A DNA stretch of 64,000 nt from contig NZ_CP078013.2 in assembly GCF_024112395.2 (NCBI RefSeq), positions 2,604,001 through 2,668,000 on the forward strand, given 5' to 3'. The notes beneath the pieces are model-generated. The model was given only the letters and a program-made list of their open reading frames with translations, made no database searches and had not been told where the DNA came from. A program made the position numbers and the translations under genes. Position 1 is the stretch's first letter. The number at the start of each line of letters is the position of its first letter. Shown in pieces: positions 18,590 through 25,335 of the stretch. This DNA is from Pseudomonas pergaminensis (lineage in GTDB: Bacteria; Pseudomonadota; Gammaproteobacteria; Pseudomonadales; Pseudomonadaceae).

Positions 18590-19249
18590 TTAACGGCGTG
18601 ACTGAGTGAGTTCCAAGGGCTTCTTGATTTTTTGCGTAAGACAATAGCCACGGTTTCTCACCGCACGAAACAAGCGTTCGCCATCGTTGACACGCTTGAA
18701 CTTTTCTTGGAGCCGGCTCAGGCACATTTCCAACCCGCGATATAGATCAGGTTCGCGTCCGATATTACGGATCAGCTCCTCTTTGCTGACAACACGCTCT
18801 TCATGGTGCAGCATCTTTTTAATCAACGCCGATTCAATGGTTGTCAGCGAAATACGTAAGCCGCCTTTGACCAGGGTGCGGTCATGTTGTGTCAATAGCC
18901 AGAAATCCCGAGGATAAAGTTGAGTTCGCTCAGAGGTTATATCAGTAGGCTGAGTGGGGCTATTGGGCGTGCTGTCGTGACCCGCTGGCATGGGTAGTCT
19001 GGATTCTTGTCGCACGGCGTTAAAAGAGTGTGAGGGTAAGCCAAGTGTGTGGGTAATGACATAGGTTGTCAGGCGACGGTTGTCATCGGAGTTGCAGTGT
19101 TGAGGGTTGTTTGCACGGATTTTAGGGTCTGTTTCTATTGGCGCGAATGTATTCAAGTCGTAATGAAAAAATTCGGCATTGGGCGTAAAGTCTCGCAGTG
19201 CGATGGCCGCAAGTGTGGGGGTGAAGGCGTGTTTCTTGAGGGAACTCAT
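18590..19249 (-). CDS. Winged-helix (OmpR-type) regulator with unknown N-terminal part
   Basis: A 219-residue protein. The C-terminal 100 residues form an OmpR/PhoB-type winged helix: PRDFWLLTQHDRTLVKGG, an ESALIKKMLHH helix, VVSKEELIRNIG, and FRAVRNRGYCL at the wing. The first 115 residues have no receiver domain and match no family I recognise. The ATG at 19249 is chosen because GGTGGA precedes it and the next gene stops at 19281; a longer opening to 19402 overlaps that gene. It is the last of three minus-strand regulators upstream of wcaJ, so a role in capsule control is likely but inferred. Confidence 0.75.
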   Translation of the reverse strand: MSSLKKHAFTPTLAAIALRDFTPNAEFFHYDLNTFAPIETDPKIRANNPQHCNSDDNRRLTTYVITHTLGLPSHSFNAVRQESRLPMPAGHDSTPNSPTQPTDITSERTQLYPRDFWLLTQHDRTLVKGGLRISLTTIESALIKKMLHHEERVVSKEELIRNIGREPDLYRGLEMCLSRLQEKFKRVNDGERLFRAVRNRGYCLTQKIKKPLELTQSRR

Positions 19250-19280
19250 AGTGTCCACCGTTAGTATGAAAGTGCGGTTT

Positions 19281-19976
19281 TTATAAGCAGTCGGCAGGGG
19301 AGTAGTAACCGCCCTGAAAGTATTCGAACGGCAGGTTTTTAGCCAGCATGGCGCTGTCGGCAAATTCCACGGTGTCGGCGATGAAGCACACCCGGGTTGC
19401 ACTGATCAGCTCTAGCATGCGGTCGTACAGCCGATCGAACAGACCGGAACGCGTATTCAGGCTCAGCCGCAGGGCGGAGTCCGGAAAAGGCATTTTCACG
19501 TAGTCGTAAAGCTTGAGGTCGATCAGCAGGTCTGCTGGTTTTGTATCGAGTCTGTAATTGTTGTAGGCCAGGGTGACAGCGCACTGGTCTTTTAACTTAT
19601 ATAACTGACGCACCATCGCTCGGCGTTCGACAGGGCCGGGCAGGGCATCCAGAGGATTGGTAATACTGAGCGTAAAGGGCTGTCTGCGTTTTTCCAGTGA
19701 CTGGGCGGTCTGAACAATGCTCTTGTGGAGATCTTCATTCATCAAGGCGGCTTGATCGATCCGCAGTAACTTGCGGCTGACAACGGAGTTGCAGGCTTTG
19801 TGTGGTGCGCTGATACGTTGCAGCGCCTTGTGGTAGGCGCTGTCGGGTACTTGGTGATCCTGCAGTGAGCCGACGCTGACTTCGCTGCCCCAAAGTGCAT
19901 GGCTGCGATCAACGATGGCTTGCCTGGCAAGCCTGAAGTCCACAGCATCGGCAGGGGCTACCTTTTCGCTATTCAC
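19281..19976 (-). CDS. Degenerate EAL-domain protein
   Basis: A 231-residue protein whose whole length can be laid on the EAL phosphodiesterase fold. FRLARQAIVDRS corresponds to the opening strand, SEVSV to the EAL motif, LSITN to LEITE, LAYNNYR to LDDFGTG, YDYVKM to DxIKID, FIADTVEF to VAEGVET and YFQGGYYSP to VQGYLFSRP. Most metal-binding acidic residues are gone, so it probably does not cleave cyclic-di-GMP and may act as a binding or partner protein. The GTG at 19976 overlaps the preceding gene by eight bases, with AAGGA upstream. The longer opening to 20177 is shadow sequence. Confidence 0.7.
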   Translation of the reverse strand: MNSEKVAPADAVDFRLARQAIVDRSHALWGSEVSVGSLQDHQVPDSAYHKALQRISAPHKACNSVVSRKLLRIDQAALMNEDLHKSIVQTAQSLEKRRQPFTLSITNPLDALPGPVERRAMVRQLYKLKDQCAVTLAYNNYRLDTKPADLLIDLKLYDYVKMPFPDSALRLSLNTRSGLFDRLYDRMLELISATRVCFIADTVEFADSAMLAKNLPFEYFQGGYYSPADCL

Positions 19977-20697
19977 GATGGGGTCTTTCCTTGGCGGTTT
20001 GAAAATGGCTGGCACATATAACTCCCCGGCTGAGTTTGTACCCATAACCACGGATATTCTGAATAATGTTGTCACCGTAGTGCGCCTTGATTTTACTGCG
20101 CAGTCGGCTGATGGACTTTTCCAGGGCACGCGAGTCGTAGTACTTGGTATTAAGGCCCATGACTTCGGCAATTTCATTGTGACTGAGCAGTCGGCGCTGT
20201 ATAAGCGCGTCTAGAACTTTCATTTCGACGAAGGATATTTCAAGTTTCTTGCCGTTACCATAAAGGCACATGCGATCCTGATCGAGCACCAGGCCACAAC
20301 GATTCAGTCGTTCACCTTCACTGAGAAAAGCATCGAACAGGCTTAACTTTTTTTCAGGGGACGCCTCTGCCACTTTGATGCAGTAATCCGCGCCAGCCAG
20401 ATAGTATTTGGTCTTGCTCAAACTGGAGGCGAATGTGACGACGACAAATATGGTGCAGTTGGGGTGGCTGTTTCGGGTTTTTCTTATTATGTCCAGGGTT
20501 TGATTGCTCGCCGCGGGGGTGTCGATTTCTATGATGATGGCGCGGTAGCTTGCGTGGCTTTCCTGGGTGTCAACGAATTGTTCGTAGTAACGTGTATCGA
20601 CTTTCAAATCATCCGCTACAGTGCGAACTATAAGCTCTCGAAAATCCTCCGATTTAGATGGAGTCCGTGCAATAGCGAGGACGTTGGAAAAATGCAT
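19969..20697 (-). CDS. Receiver-like/winged-helix transcription regulator
   Basis: A 242-residue protein with response-regulator layout: a receiver-like domain (residues 1-130) and an OmpR-type winged helix (about 140-235: VEMKVLDALIQRRLLSHNEIAEV, LEKSISRLRSKI, IIQNIRGYGYKL). In the receiver part the phospho-acceptor Asp appears as Glu57 (IIIEIDTP) and the acidic pair near the N-terminus is missing, so normal phosphorylation is doubtful. The ATG has GGGAG six bases before it. It is first in an overlapping group with the EAL-like gene. It may correspond to the capsule activator reported in SBW25; that link is from memory and untested. Confidence 0.75.
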   Translation of the reverse strand: MHFSNVLAIARTPSKSEDFRELIVRTVADDLKVDTRYYEQFVDTQESHASYRAIIIEIDTPAASNQTLDIIRKTRNSHPNCTIFVVVTFASSLSKTKYYLAGADYCIKVAEASPEKKLSLFDAFLSEGERLNRCGLVLDQDRMCLYGNGKKLEISFVEMKVLDALIQRRLLSHNEIAEVMGLNTKYYDSRALEKSISRLRSKIKAHYGDNIIQNIRGYGYKLSRGVICASHFQTAKERPHRE

Positions 20698-21000
20698 CAC
20701 CTACTCCCTTTTCCGGCATGCAAGGCCGTCAGTTCAATCGCTGCTAGCGTTTAGATACTAATCGAATTGAATACGGTAAAACGTGACAAATTTTAACATT
20801 CGCCACTTTGTTTTTCAGAAAGGAATGGGGTAGTGCGCGGTTATTGCGAGGGGTTTTGCACGGGCGTACACATATGCTAGTGCAAACTCTTAATGTGCGA
20901 TAAGTATTTTAGCCCAAACGGTTTTTTTGCTGAATCGGGGAAACCCTTGCATCGCTAAGGAGGGAAGGCAGAGGCGCGCGCCACGCGCCTGCATTCAAAT
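20698..21000. promoter_or_regulatory. Intergenic region carrying the promoter of the regulator group
   Basis: No gene is seen in these 303 bases. The part next to the receiver-like gene holds its leader; GGA motifs occur at CCGGAA and in the ribosome site GGGAGT on the minus strand, the kind of core bound by RsmA/E. The middle (20755-20910) is AT-rich and should contain the promoter, though no box is clear. Next to the thioesterase gene, GGCGCG and CGCGCC form a GC-rich hairpin without T-run at about 20971-20990. Confidence 0.45.
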
Positions 21001-21537
21001 CTACTGCTCCCCCCGCAATTGCACACTCATGTCATCGCAGTTTTTCGCCCAGTCGCTGAGCCATTGCGGCATCGGTGGCGAGGTCTCATCCAGGCCCAGT
21101 TCCTTCACAAAGTCGCCCGGCGGCAGGGTGCCCTTGGCCGACCGGAACAGCCCGCGCATCACCACCACGCCGACCACCCGGCCCTTACTGACAAAGCGGT
21201 GCTCCATGAGGCTCCACTTGTCGTCCCAGCCGAGCATGCGGGTGTGCACCTCGAACACTTCGAACAGTTTCAATTCACGACGGAACTTGCCCCAGGTATC
21301 GCCCACGATGGGCAGCGCCTTGTTGCGCAATGCCACGCGAAAGGCGCCGGTGCGCAGCACGAAATCCATCCGTGCAATGTCGGCCAGGGAAAAGTAGCGG
21401 CCGTTGGTGACGTGCCGGTTGATATCCAGGTCCAGCGGCCAGACGCGCATGCGCACTACCGTGGTTGCCAGGCCATGGGCAGGCTTGCGCCAGGGGCGCC
21501 GGGACAGCATTAAGAGCAAGCGAAACCAGAGATTCAT
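21001..21537 (-). CDS. Hot-dog fold acyl-CoA thioesterase family protein
   Basis: A 178-residue protein of the 4-hydroxybenzoyl-CoA thioesterase-like (THEM6/Mesenchymal stem cell protein) group. Residues 28-60 give the family core RVWPLDLDINRHVTNGRYFSLADIARMDF, split here as RVWPLDLDINRHVTNGRYF with the Asp and Asn-Gly residues of the hot-dog active site; RRELKLFEVFEVHTRMLGWDD follows. A short hydrophobic N-terminus may bind the membrane. Substrate is unknown. It stands alone between the regulator group and a divergent GlxA-type gene. Confidence 0.8.
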   Translation of the reverse strand: MNLWFRLLLMLSRRPWRKPAHGLATTVVRMRVWPLDLDINRHVTNGRYFSLADIARMDFVLRTGAFRVALRNKALPIVGDTWGKFRRELKLFEVFEVHTRMLGWDDKWSLMEHRFVSKGRVVGVVVMRGLFRSAKGTLPPGDFVKELGLDETSPPMPQWLSDWAKNCDDMSVQLRGEQ

Positions 21538-21645
21538 AAAAGCGCCAGGCAGTTGATCAGTGGCTGCACTGTAAAGAGCTGGAATCAGCTAAGGTAGGTG
21601 CGCAAATGACTTATTACATGCGAAAAGCGCAAGCGAGTTCCTTTC

Positions 21646-22605
21646 ATGCACATTACCTTGCTCCTGGCTGACCGTTGCTCCGCTGCCAGCGCCACCCTGG
21701 CGCTGGAGATGCTGAACGCGGCCAACCTGTTTGCCGACACGCCACCCTTCGACATCGTGGTCGCTTCCCTGGACGGCCAGCCGGTGGAGGCCTGGGGCGG
21801 CCAGCGTTTGCAGGTGGATCGCTCGGTGGCGCAGGTCGCCCAGACCGACCTGGTACTGATCCCAGGCTTTCTGTTCACCTTGAAAGAGGCCTTGCCGGCC
21901 TTTCCTGCCTACGCCCCCTGGTTGCGTGAACAGCATGCACACGGCGCAGTCCTGGCTTCGATGTGCACGGCGGCCTTTCTGTTGGCGGAGTCCGGTGTGC
22001 TGCAAGGCCTGCGCGCCACGACCCATTGGGCGTTTGCCGAGCTGTTTCGACGCCGCTATGCGGACGTGAGCCTGGATGATGGGCAGATTCTCTGCGAAGA
22101 AAACCGCGTGATCACCAGTGGCGGCGCGAGTGCGGCGATGGACTTGGTGTTGCACCTGATCCGCCGTTTTGGCGCGCCGGAACTGGCCCACACCTGCGGC
22201 AAATACCTGCTGATCGATACTGTGCGCAGCGAGCAGTCGGTGTACGCCATGTGGTCGCTGCCCAAAAACCATGGTGACGGCGAGATCCTGCGGGTGCAGC
22301 ATTGGCTGGAGCAGCATTTTGCCGAGGCGCTGGTGATTGATGAGGTGGCCCGGCGTTTCGGTTTTGGCGTGCGCAACTTCAAGCGGCGCTTCAAGGAGGC
22401 CACCGATTACACGCCGATTGCCTACCTGCAAACCCTGCGCCTGGAACGGGCCAAGCACATGCTTGAGTCAACCCGCATGACCTTGGAAAGCATCACCTAC
22501 GCGGTCGGCTACGAAGACAGTAATTCATTCCGCCGCCTGTTCCAGCAACGCGTGGGCCTGTTGCCGGCGGCGTATCGCAAGAAATTCCTCGCCCGTGCGG
22601 TTTGA
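21646..22605 (+). CDS. GlxA-family transcription regulator (DJ-1/PfpI plus AraC)
   Basis: A 319-residue regulator. The N-terminal 190 residues are a DJ-1/PfpI amidotransferase-like domain (TDLVLIPGFLFTLKEALP, ASMCTAAFLLAESGVL with the nucleophile-elbow Cys, ITSGGASAAMDLVLHLI). The C-terminal 100 residues hold two AraC helix-turn-helix motifs (IDEVARRFGFGVRNFKRRFKE and ESITYAVGYEDSNSFRRLF). The domain likely binds a small metabolite. It is divergent from the thioesterase gene, which may be one target. A second member of the same family lies at 24290. Confidence 0.9.
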   Translation: MHITLLLADRCSAASATLALEMLNAANLFADTPPFDIVVASLDGQPVEAWGGQRLQVDRSVAQVAQTDLVLIPGFLFTLKEALPAFPAYAPWLREQHAHGAVLASMCTAAFLLAESGVLQGLRATTHWAFAELFRRRYADVSLDDGQILCEENRVITSGGASAAMDLVLHLIRRFGAPELAHTCGKYLLIDTVRSEQSVYAMWSLPKNHGDGEILRVQHWLEQHFAEALVIDEVARRFGFGVRNFKRRFKEATDYTPIAYLQTLRLERAKHMLESTRMTLESITYAVGYEDSNSFRRLFQQRVGLLPAAYRKKFLARAV

Positions 22606-22606
22606 T

Positions 22607-22713
22607 TCAGCGGTGTAACACACGCTGGAAATCGTGCAGCAGGTGCATGTACGCATCGAAGCGCGGCAGCTGATCGGCAAGGCGGTGCTGTGGGTAGACC
22701 GCGAGCTGCATTA
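22607..22713 (+). pseudogene. Possible remnant of a zinc-type dehydrogenase C-terminus
   Basis: Right after the GlxA-type gene the plus strand reads, without start codon, HVRIEARQLIGKAVLWVDREL followed by TAA, cut here as RIEARQLIGKAVLWVD. This resembles the last residues of medium-chain (quinone oxidoreductase-like) dehydrogenases, which end in xxGKxVLxV. The minus strand also reads as a 34-residue peptide with an ATG at 22711. Neither can be proved; both readings are low confidence. Confidence 0.25.
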
Positions 22714-22723
22714 ACCACAGGCG

Positions 22724-22750
22724 AAAAAAAACCGGCTGATCAGGCCGGTT
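22724..22750 (-). terminator. Rho-independent terminator of the repeat-protein gene
   Basis: On the minus strand AACCGGC and GCCGGTT form a seven-pair stem followed by a run of eight T. It lies 26 bases after the stop codon of the repeat-protein gene and is a textbook intrinsic terminator. Confidence 0.9.
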
Positions 22751-22775
22751 TGGGGTTCCCGCAAGCAGCGCGGGG

Positions 22776-23240
22776 TTATGCGTTGTTGCCTTGCAGGCGA
22801 TCAGCACCGCCTTCGGCCAGGCCACGTTCCTGCAGACGATCAGCACCGCCTTCGGCCAGGCCACGTTCCTGCAGACGATCAGCACCGCCTTCGGCCAGAC
22901 CACGTTCTTGCAGACGATCAGCACCGCCTTCGGCCAGACCACGTTCCTGCAGACGATCAGCACCGCCTTCAGCCAGGCCACGTTCCTGCAGGCGATCAGC
23001 ACCGCCTTCGGCCAGACCACGTTCCTGCAGGCGATCAGCGCCACCTTCGGCAACACGGCGTTCCAGCAGGCGGTCCGAACCATTTTCGGCAACGCGGTTA
23101 CCTTGCAGGCGGTCCGAGCCACCCTCTGCGACGCGACTTTCGATCAGGCGATCCGAACCGCCTTCAGCGACGACAGGATGGGCAAAAGCATTTGCAGCGA
23201 GTACCGAGAAAGCAAGGCTAAGCAAGATTTGGCGTTTCAT
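22776..23240 (-). CDS. Secreted protein of ten 13-residue repeats
   Basis: A 154-residue protein: a signal peptide (MKRQILLSLAFSVLAANAFA, cleavage near residue 20) and then ten tandem units of 13 residues. The first three differ (VAEGGSDRLIESR, VAEGGSDRLQGNR, VAENGSDRLLERR), the fourth is VAEGGADRLQERG, five are exact LAEGGADRLQERG, and the last ends LQGNNA. The nearly identical units at the C-terminal end suggest recent expansion. Similar AEGGxDR repeat proteins occur in other pseudomonads, with unknown function; some are labelled phage-infection proteins without good evidence, as I recall. No cysteine, membrane segment or enzyme motif is seen. The ATG at 23240 gives the clean signal peptide. 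Confidence 0.85.
   Translation of the reverse strand: MKRQILLSLAFSVLAANAFAHPVVAEGGSDRLIESRVAEGGSDRLQGNRVAENGSDRLLERRVAEGGADRLQERGLAEGGADRLQERGLAEGGADRLQERGLAEGGADRLQERGLAEGGADRLQERGLAEGGADRLQERGLAEGGADRLQGNNA
22779..23171. repeat. Ten tandem 39-base repeats inside a coding region
   Basis: Ten units of 39 bases encode the repeats of the secreted protein. Six carry CAGCACCGCCTT at 39-base steps (about 22802, 22841, 22880, 22919, 22958 and 22997), the other four are more diverged. Differences between the six are single bases, so slippage or unequal crossing-over can change copy number without breaking the frame. Confidence 0.92.
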
Positions 23241-23350
23241 GAGAGTGTGCTCCGAGTGTTTTAGTTTGGGTTGTTGCTGGTATGGGTTTGATGTTACGCG
23301 TTGCATTTTTTAAGAGAACTTCATTGGGCTGATGGTGACTATCGACGCCA

Positions 23351-23378
23351 GCGATGGCTCGTTGTGGCGAGCCATCGC
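23351..23378. terminator. Hairpin downstream of the pirin gene
   Basis: GCGATGGCTCG and CGAGCCATCGC make a perfect 11-pair stem with a six-base loop, nine bases beyond the pirin stop codon on the minus strand. No T-run follows, so it may protect the mRNA end or assist termination. Confidence 0.5.
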
Positions 23379-23386
23379 CGGGGCAG

Positions 23387-24109
23387 TCATGGCATCTGCG
23401 GCAGTTCCTGTGGGCGCAGGTCGAACACCAGCACCTCGGCATCGTCACCGTGGCCCAGGCGGATCTGTTGCTCATCCCGCACGCGGGCGCCGTCGCCTTC
23501 CTGCAAGCGTTGGCCGTTGATTTCAACGCTGCCCCGGGCCACATGGATGTACACATGGCGATCGGGCGGCAGGTCCAGGGTGGCGGCTTCGTCACCGTTG
23601 AACAGGCCGGCATACACCCGGGCGTCCTGGCGCACGCTGAGTGAGCCGTCGTGGCCATCCGGCGAGATGATCAACTGCAAGCGCCCACGTTTCTGCGCGT
23701 CAGTGAAGTGCTCTTGCTGATAGCGCGGCTCAGCGCCGGCCACGGCTGGCACGATCCAGATTTGCAGGAAATGCACGCCACGGGTCTGGCTGTGGTTGAA
23801 CTCGCTGTGGGCCACGCCGCTGCCGGCGCTCATCAGTTGCACATCGCCAGGGCGGATCACTGAGCCAGTGCCCAGGGTGTCCTTGTGTTCCAAGGCGCCT
23901 TCGAGCACATAGGAGAAGATCTCCATGTCGCGGTGCGGGTGCTGGCCAAAGCCTTTGCCGGCCGCGACGCGGTCGTCATTGATCACCAGCAGGTCGGAAA
24001 ACCCCTGTTCATTGGGGTTCCAGTAGTTGGCGAACGAGAAGGTGTGGAACGACTTCAACCAACCGTGATTGGCGGCGCCGCGTTCGGAAGCTTTGCGAAG
24101 GGTCAGCAT
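23387..24109 (-). CDS. Pirin family protein (bicupin)
   Basis: A 240-residue pirin/YhhW-type bicupin. The N-terminal cupin has the metal ligands in GFGQHPHRDMEIFSYVLEG (His-x-His near residues 57 and 59) and GSGVAHSEFNHS (His and Glu near 101 and 103). The C-terminal cupin (DLPPDRHVYIHVARGSVEING) lacks metal ligands, as usual. Some members cleave quercetin in vitro; the physiological substrate is unknown. It is transcribed away from the GlxA-type gene at 24290, with about 180 bases between. Confidence 0.92.
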   Translation of the reverse strand: MLTLRKASERGAANHGWLKSFHTFSFANYWNPNEQGFSDLLVINDDRVAAGKGFGQHPHRDMEIFSYVLEGALEHKDTLGTGSVIRPGDVQLMSAGSGVAHSEFNHSQTRGVHFLQIWIVPAVAGAEPRYQQEHFTDAQKRGRLQLIISPDGHDGSLSVRQDARVYAGLFNGDEAATLDLPPDRHVYIHVARGSVEINGQRLQEGDGARVRDEQQIRLGHGDDAEVLVFDLRPQELPQMP

Positions 24110-24289
24110 GGTCTTGTCCTCAAGTGGGAGCGGGCTGCGAAATGCAGGGCTCCTGCGTTGAGAAGAAGGTTAATGGTTACTGGAAAATTCATTAAGAATA
24201 TGAAATCTGAATAACTGTCCCCTTTAAGTTGACAGTCGCGGACGTGCCATAATGCCTGCCGCATTCCTTCTCGATGGACCTTCCCCGAT

Positions 24290-25240
24290 ATGAAAACCGT
24301 GGCCATGGCGCTGTTTCCGGACTTCCTCCTGCTCGACATGGCTGGGCCGCTCGAAGTGTTTTCGATTGCCAACCGCTACCTGCCGGCGGCGGAGCATTAC
24401 CGGATCCTCACCCTCGGCACCGAGCCCGGCCCGCTGCGCGCTTCCAATGGCGTGGCGGTACAGGCCGACCTGTTGCTGGACCAGGCCCAGGACGCCTACG
24501 ACCTGCTGCTGGTACCTGGTGGTCCCGGGGCCTATAACGAATGCCACCCCGCGTTGTTGCCCTGGCTCAAGGCGGCAGCCCCACGGGCGCGGCGCTTCGG
24601 TTCTATCTGCACCGGGGCGTTCGTGCTGGGGCATGCCGGCCTGCTGGACAATCACCGCGTGACCACCCACTGGCACTACACCGAGCGGTTGATCAAGGCG
24701 TTTCCCAAGGCCATTGTCGAGACCGACCGCATCTACCTGCAGGACGGGCGGTTGATCACCTCGGGTGGCGTCACGGCCGGTATCGACCTGGCGCTGTCGG
24801 TGGTGGCCCAGGACCACGGCAAGCAAGTCGCGGTGGACGTGGCCAAGGTGTTGCTGGTGGTGATGAAGCGTCAGGGCGGGCAGGCCCAGTTCAGCCCAAT
24901 GACAGCGGCGGTTGCCCCCCAGGAAACGGCGATCACCCGTGTGCAGAACCATGTGCTCGAACATCTGTGCGAACCCTTCACCATCGAGTCCATGGCCGCG
25001 TTGGCCGGCATGAGCGCACGGCATTTTGCGCGGCTGTTCGCCAAAGAGGTGCAGATGACGCCCATGGCGTTCCTGCAAGGCGCGCGCATCGACCGCGCCC
25101 GGCAGTTGCTCGAAACCACCGACCTGCCGCTCAAGACCGTGGCGTTCCACGCAGGTTTTGGCAGCGTGCGGCATATGCGCTTTTTGTTCAGCGAGAAACT
25201 GGGCCTCAACCCGACTCAATACCGACAACAGTTCAGTTAA
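24290..25240 (+). CDS. GlxA-family transcription regulator (FtrA-like)
   Basis: A 316-residue regulator of the same two-domain type as the one at 21646. The DJ-1/PfpI domain shows DLLLVPGGPGAYNE and GSICTGAFVLGHAGLLDNHRVTTHW with the elbow Cys near residue 105; the AraC part has IESMAALAGMSARHFARLF and LKTVAFHAGFGSVRHMRFLF, then LGLNPTQYRQQF. It lies divergent from the pirin gene, so it may regulate it in response to a small molecule; this is inference from layout. Confidence 0.9.
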   Translation: MKTVAMALFPDFLLLDMAGPLEVFSIANRYLPAAEHYRILTLGTEPGPLRASNGVAVQADLLLDQAQDAYDLLLVPGGPGAYNECHPALLPWLKAAAPRARRFGSICTGAFVLGHAGLLDNHRVTTHWHYTERLIKAFPKAIVETDRIYLQDGRLITSGGVTAGIDLALSVVAQDHGKQVAVDVAKVLLVVMKRQGGQAQFSPMTAAVAPQETAITRVQNHVLEHLCEPFTIESMAALAGMSARHFARLFAKEVQMTPMAFLQGARIDRARQLLETTDLPLKTVAFHAGFGSVRHMRFLFSEKLGLNPTQYRQQFS

Positions 25241-25335
25241 CGACAGAATGTCCGTCTCGGGCACCCGAATGTCCGTGTCGCTCCCCGTGCCAGCATTGTC
25301 CTGTCATCCCCAGGTGGCAAGATAGCGTCAGGCCC

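Noticed and set aside
18561..18597. Plus-strand intrinsic terminator suggested by GGTATCAAAGTATCC followed by a T-rich run
   Set aside because: The arms are direct repeats (GTATC-AAA-GTATC), not inverted; no stem can form.
22779..23171. CRISPR-like regular repeats
   Set aside because: The 39-base units are adjacent with no spacers and are in frame with a signal-peptide protein; they are protein-coding tandem repeats.
24541..25335. N-terminal extension of the short STAND ATPase
   Set aside because: It is the out-of-frame shadow of the GlxA-type gene, rich in Arg and Pro, with the winged helix only starting after 25390.
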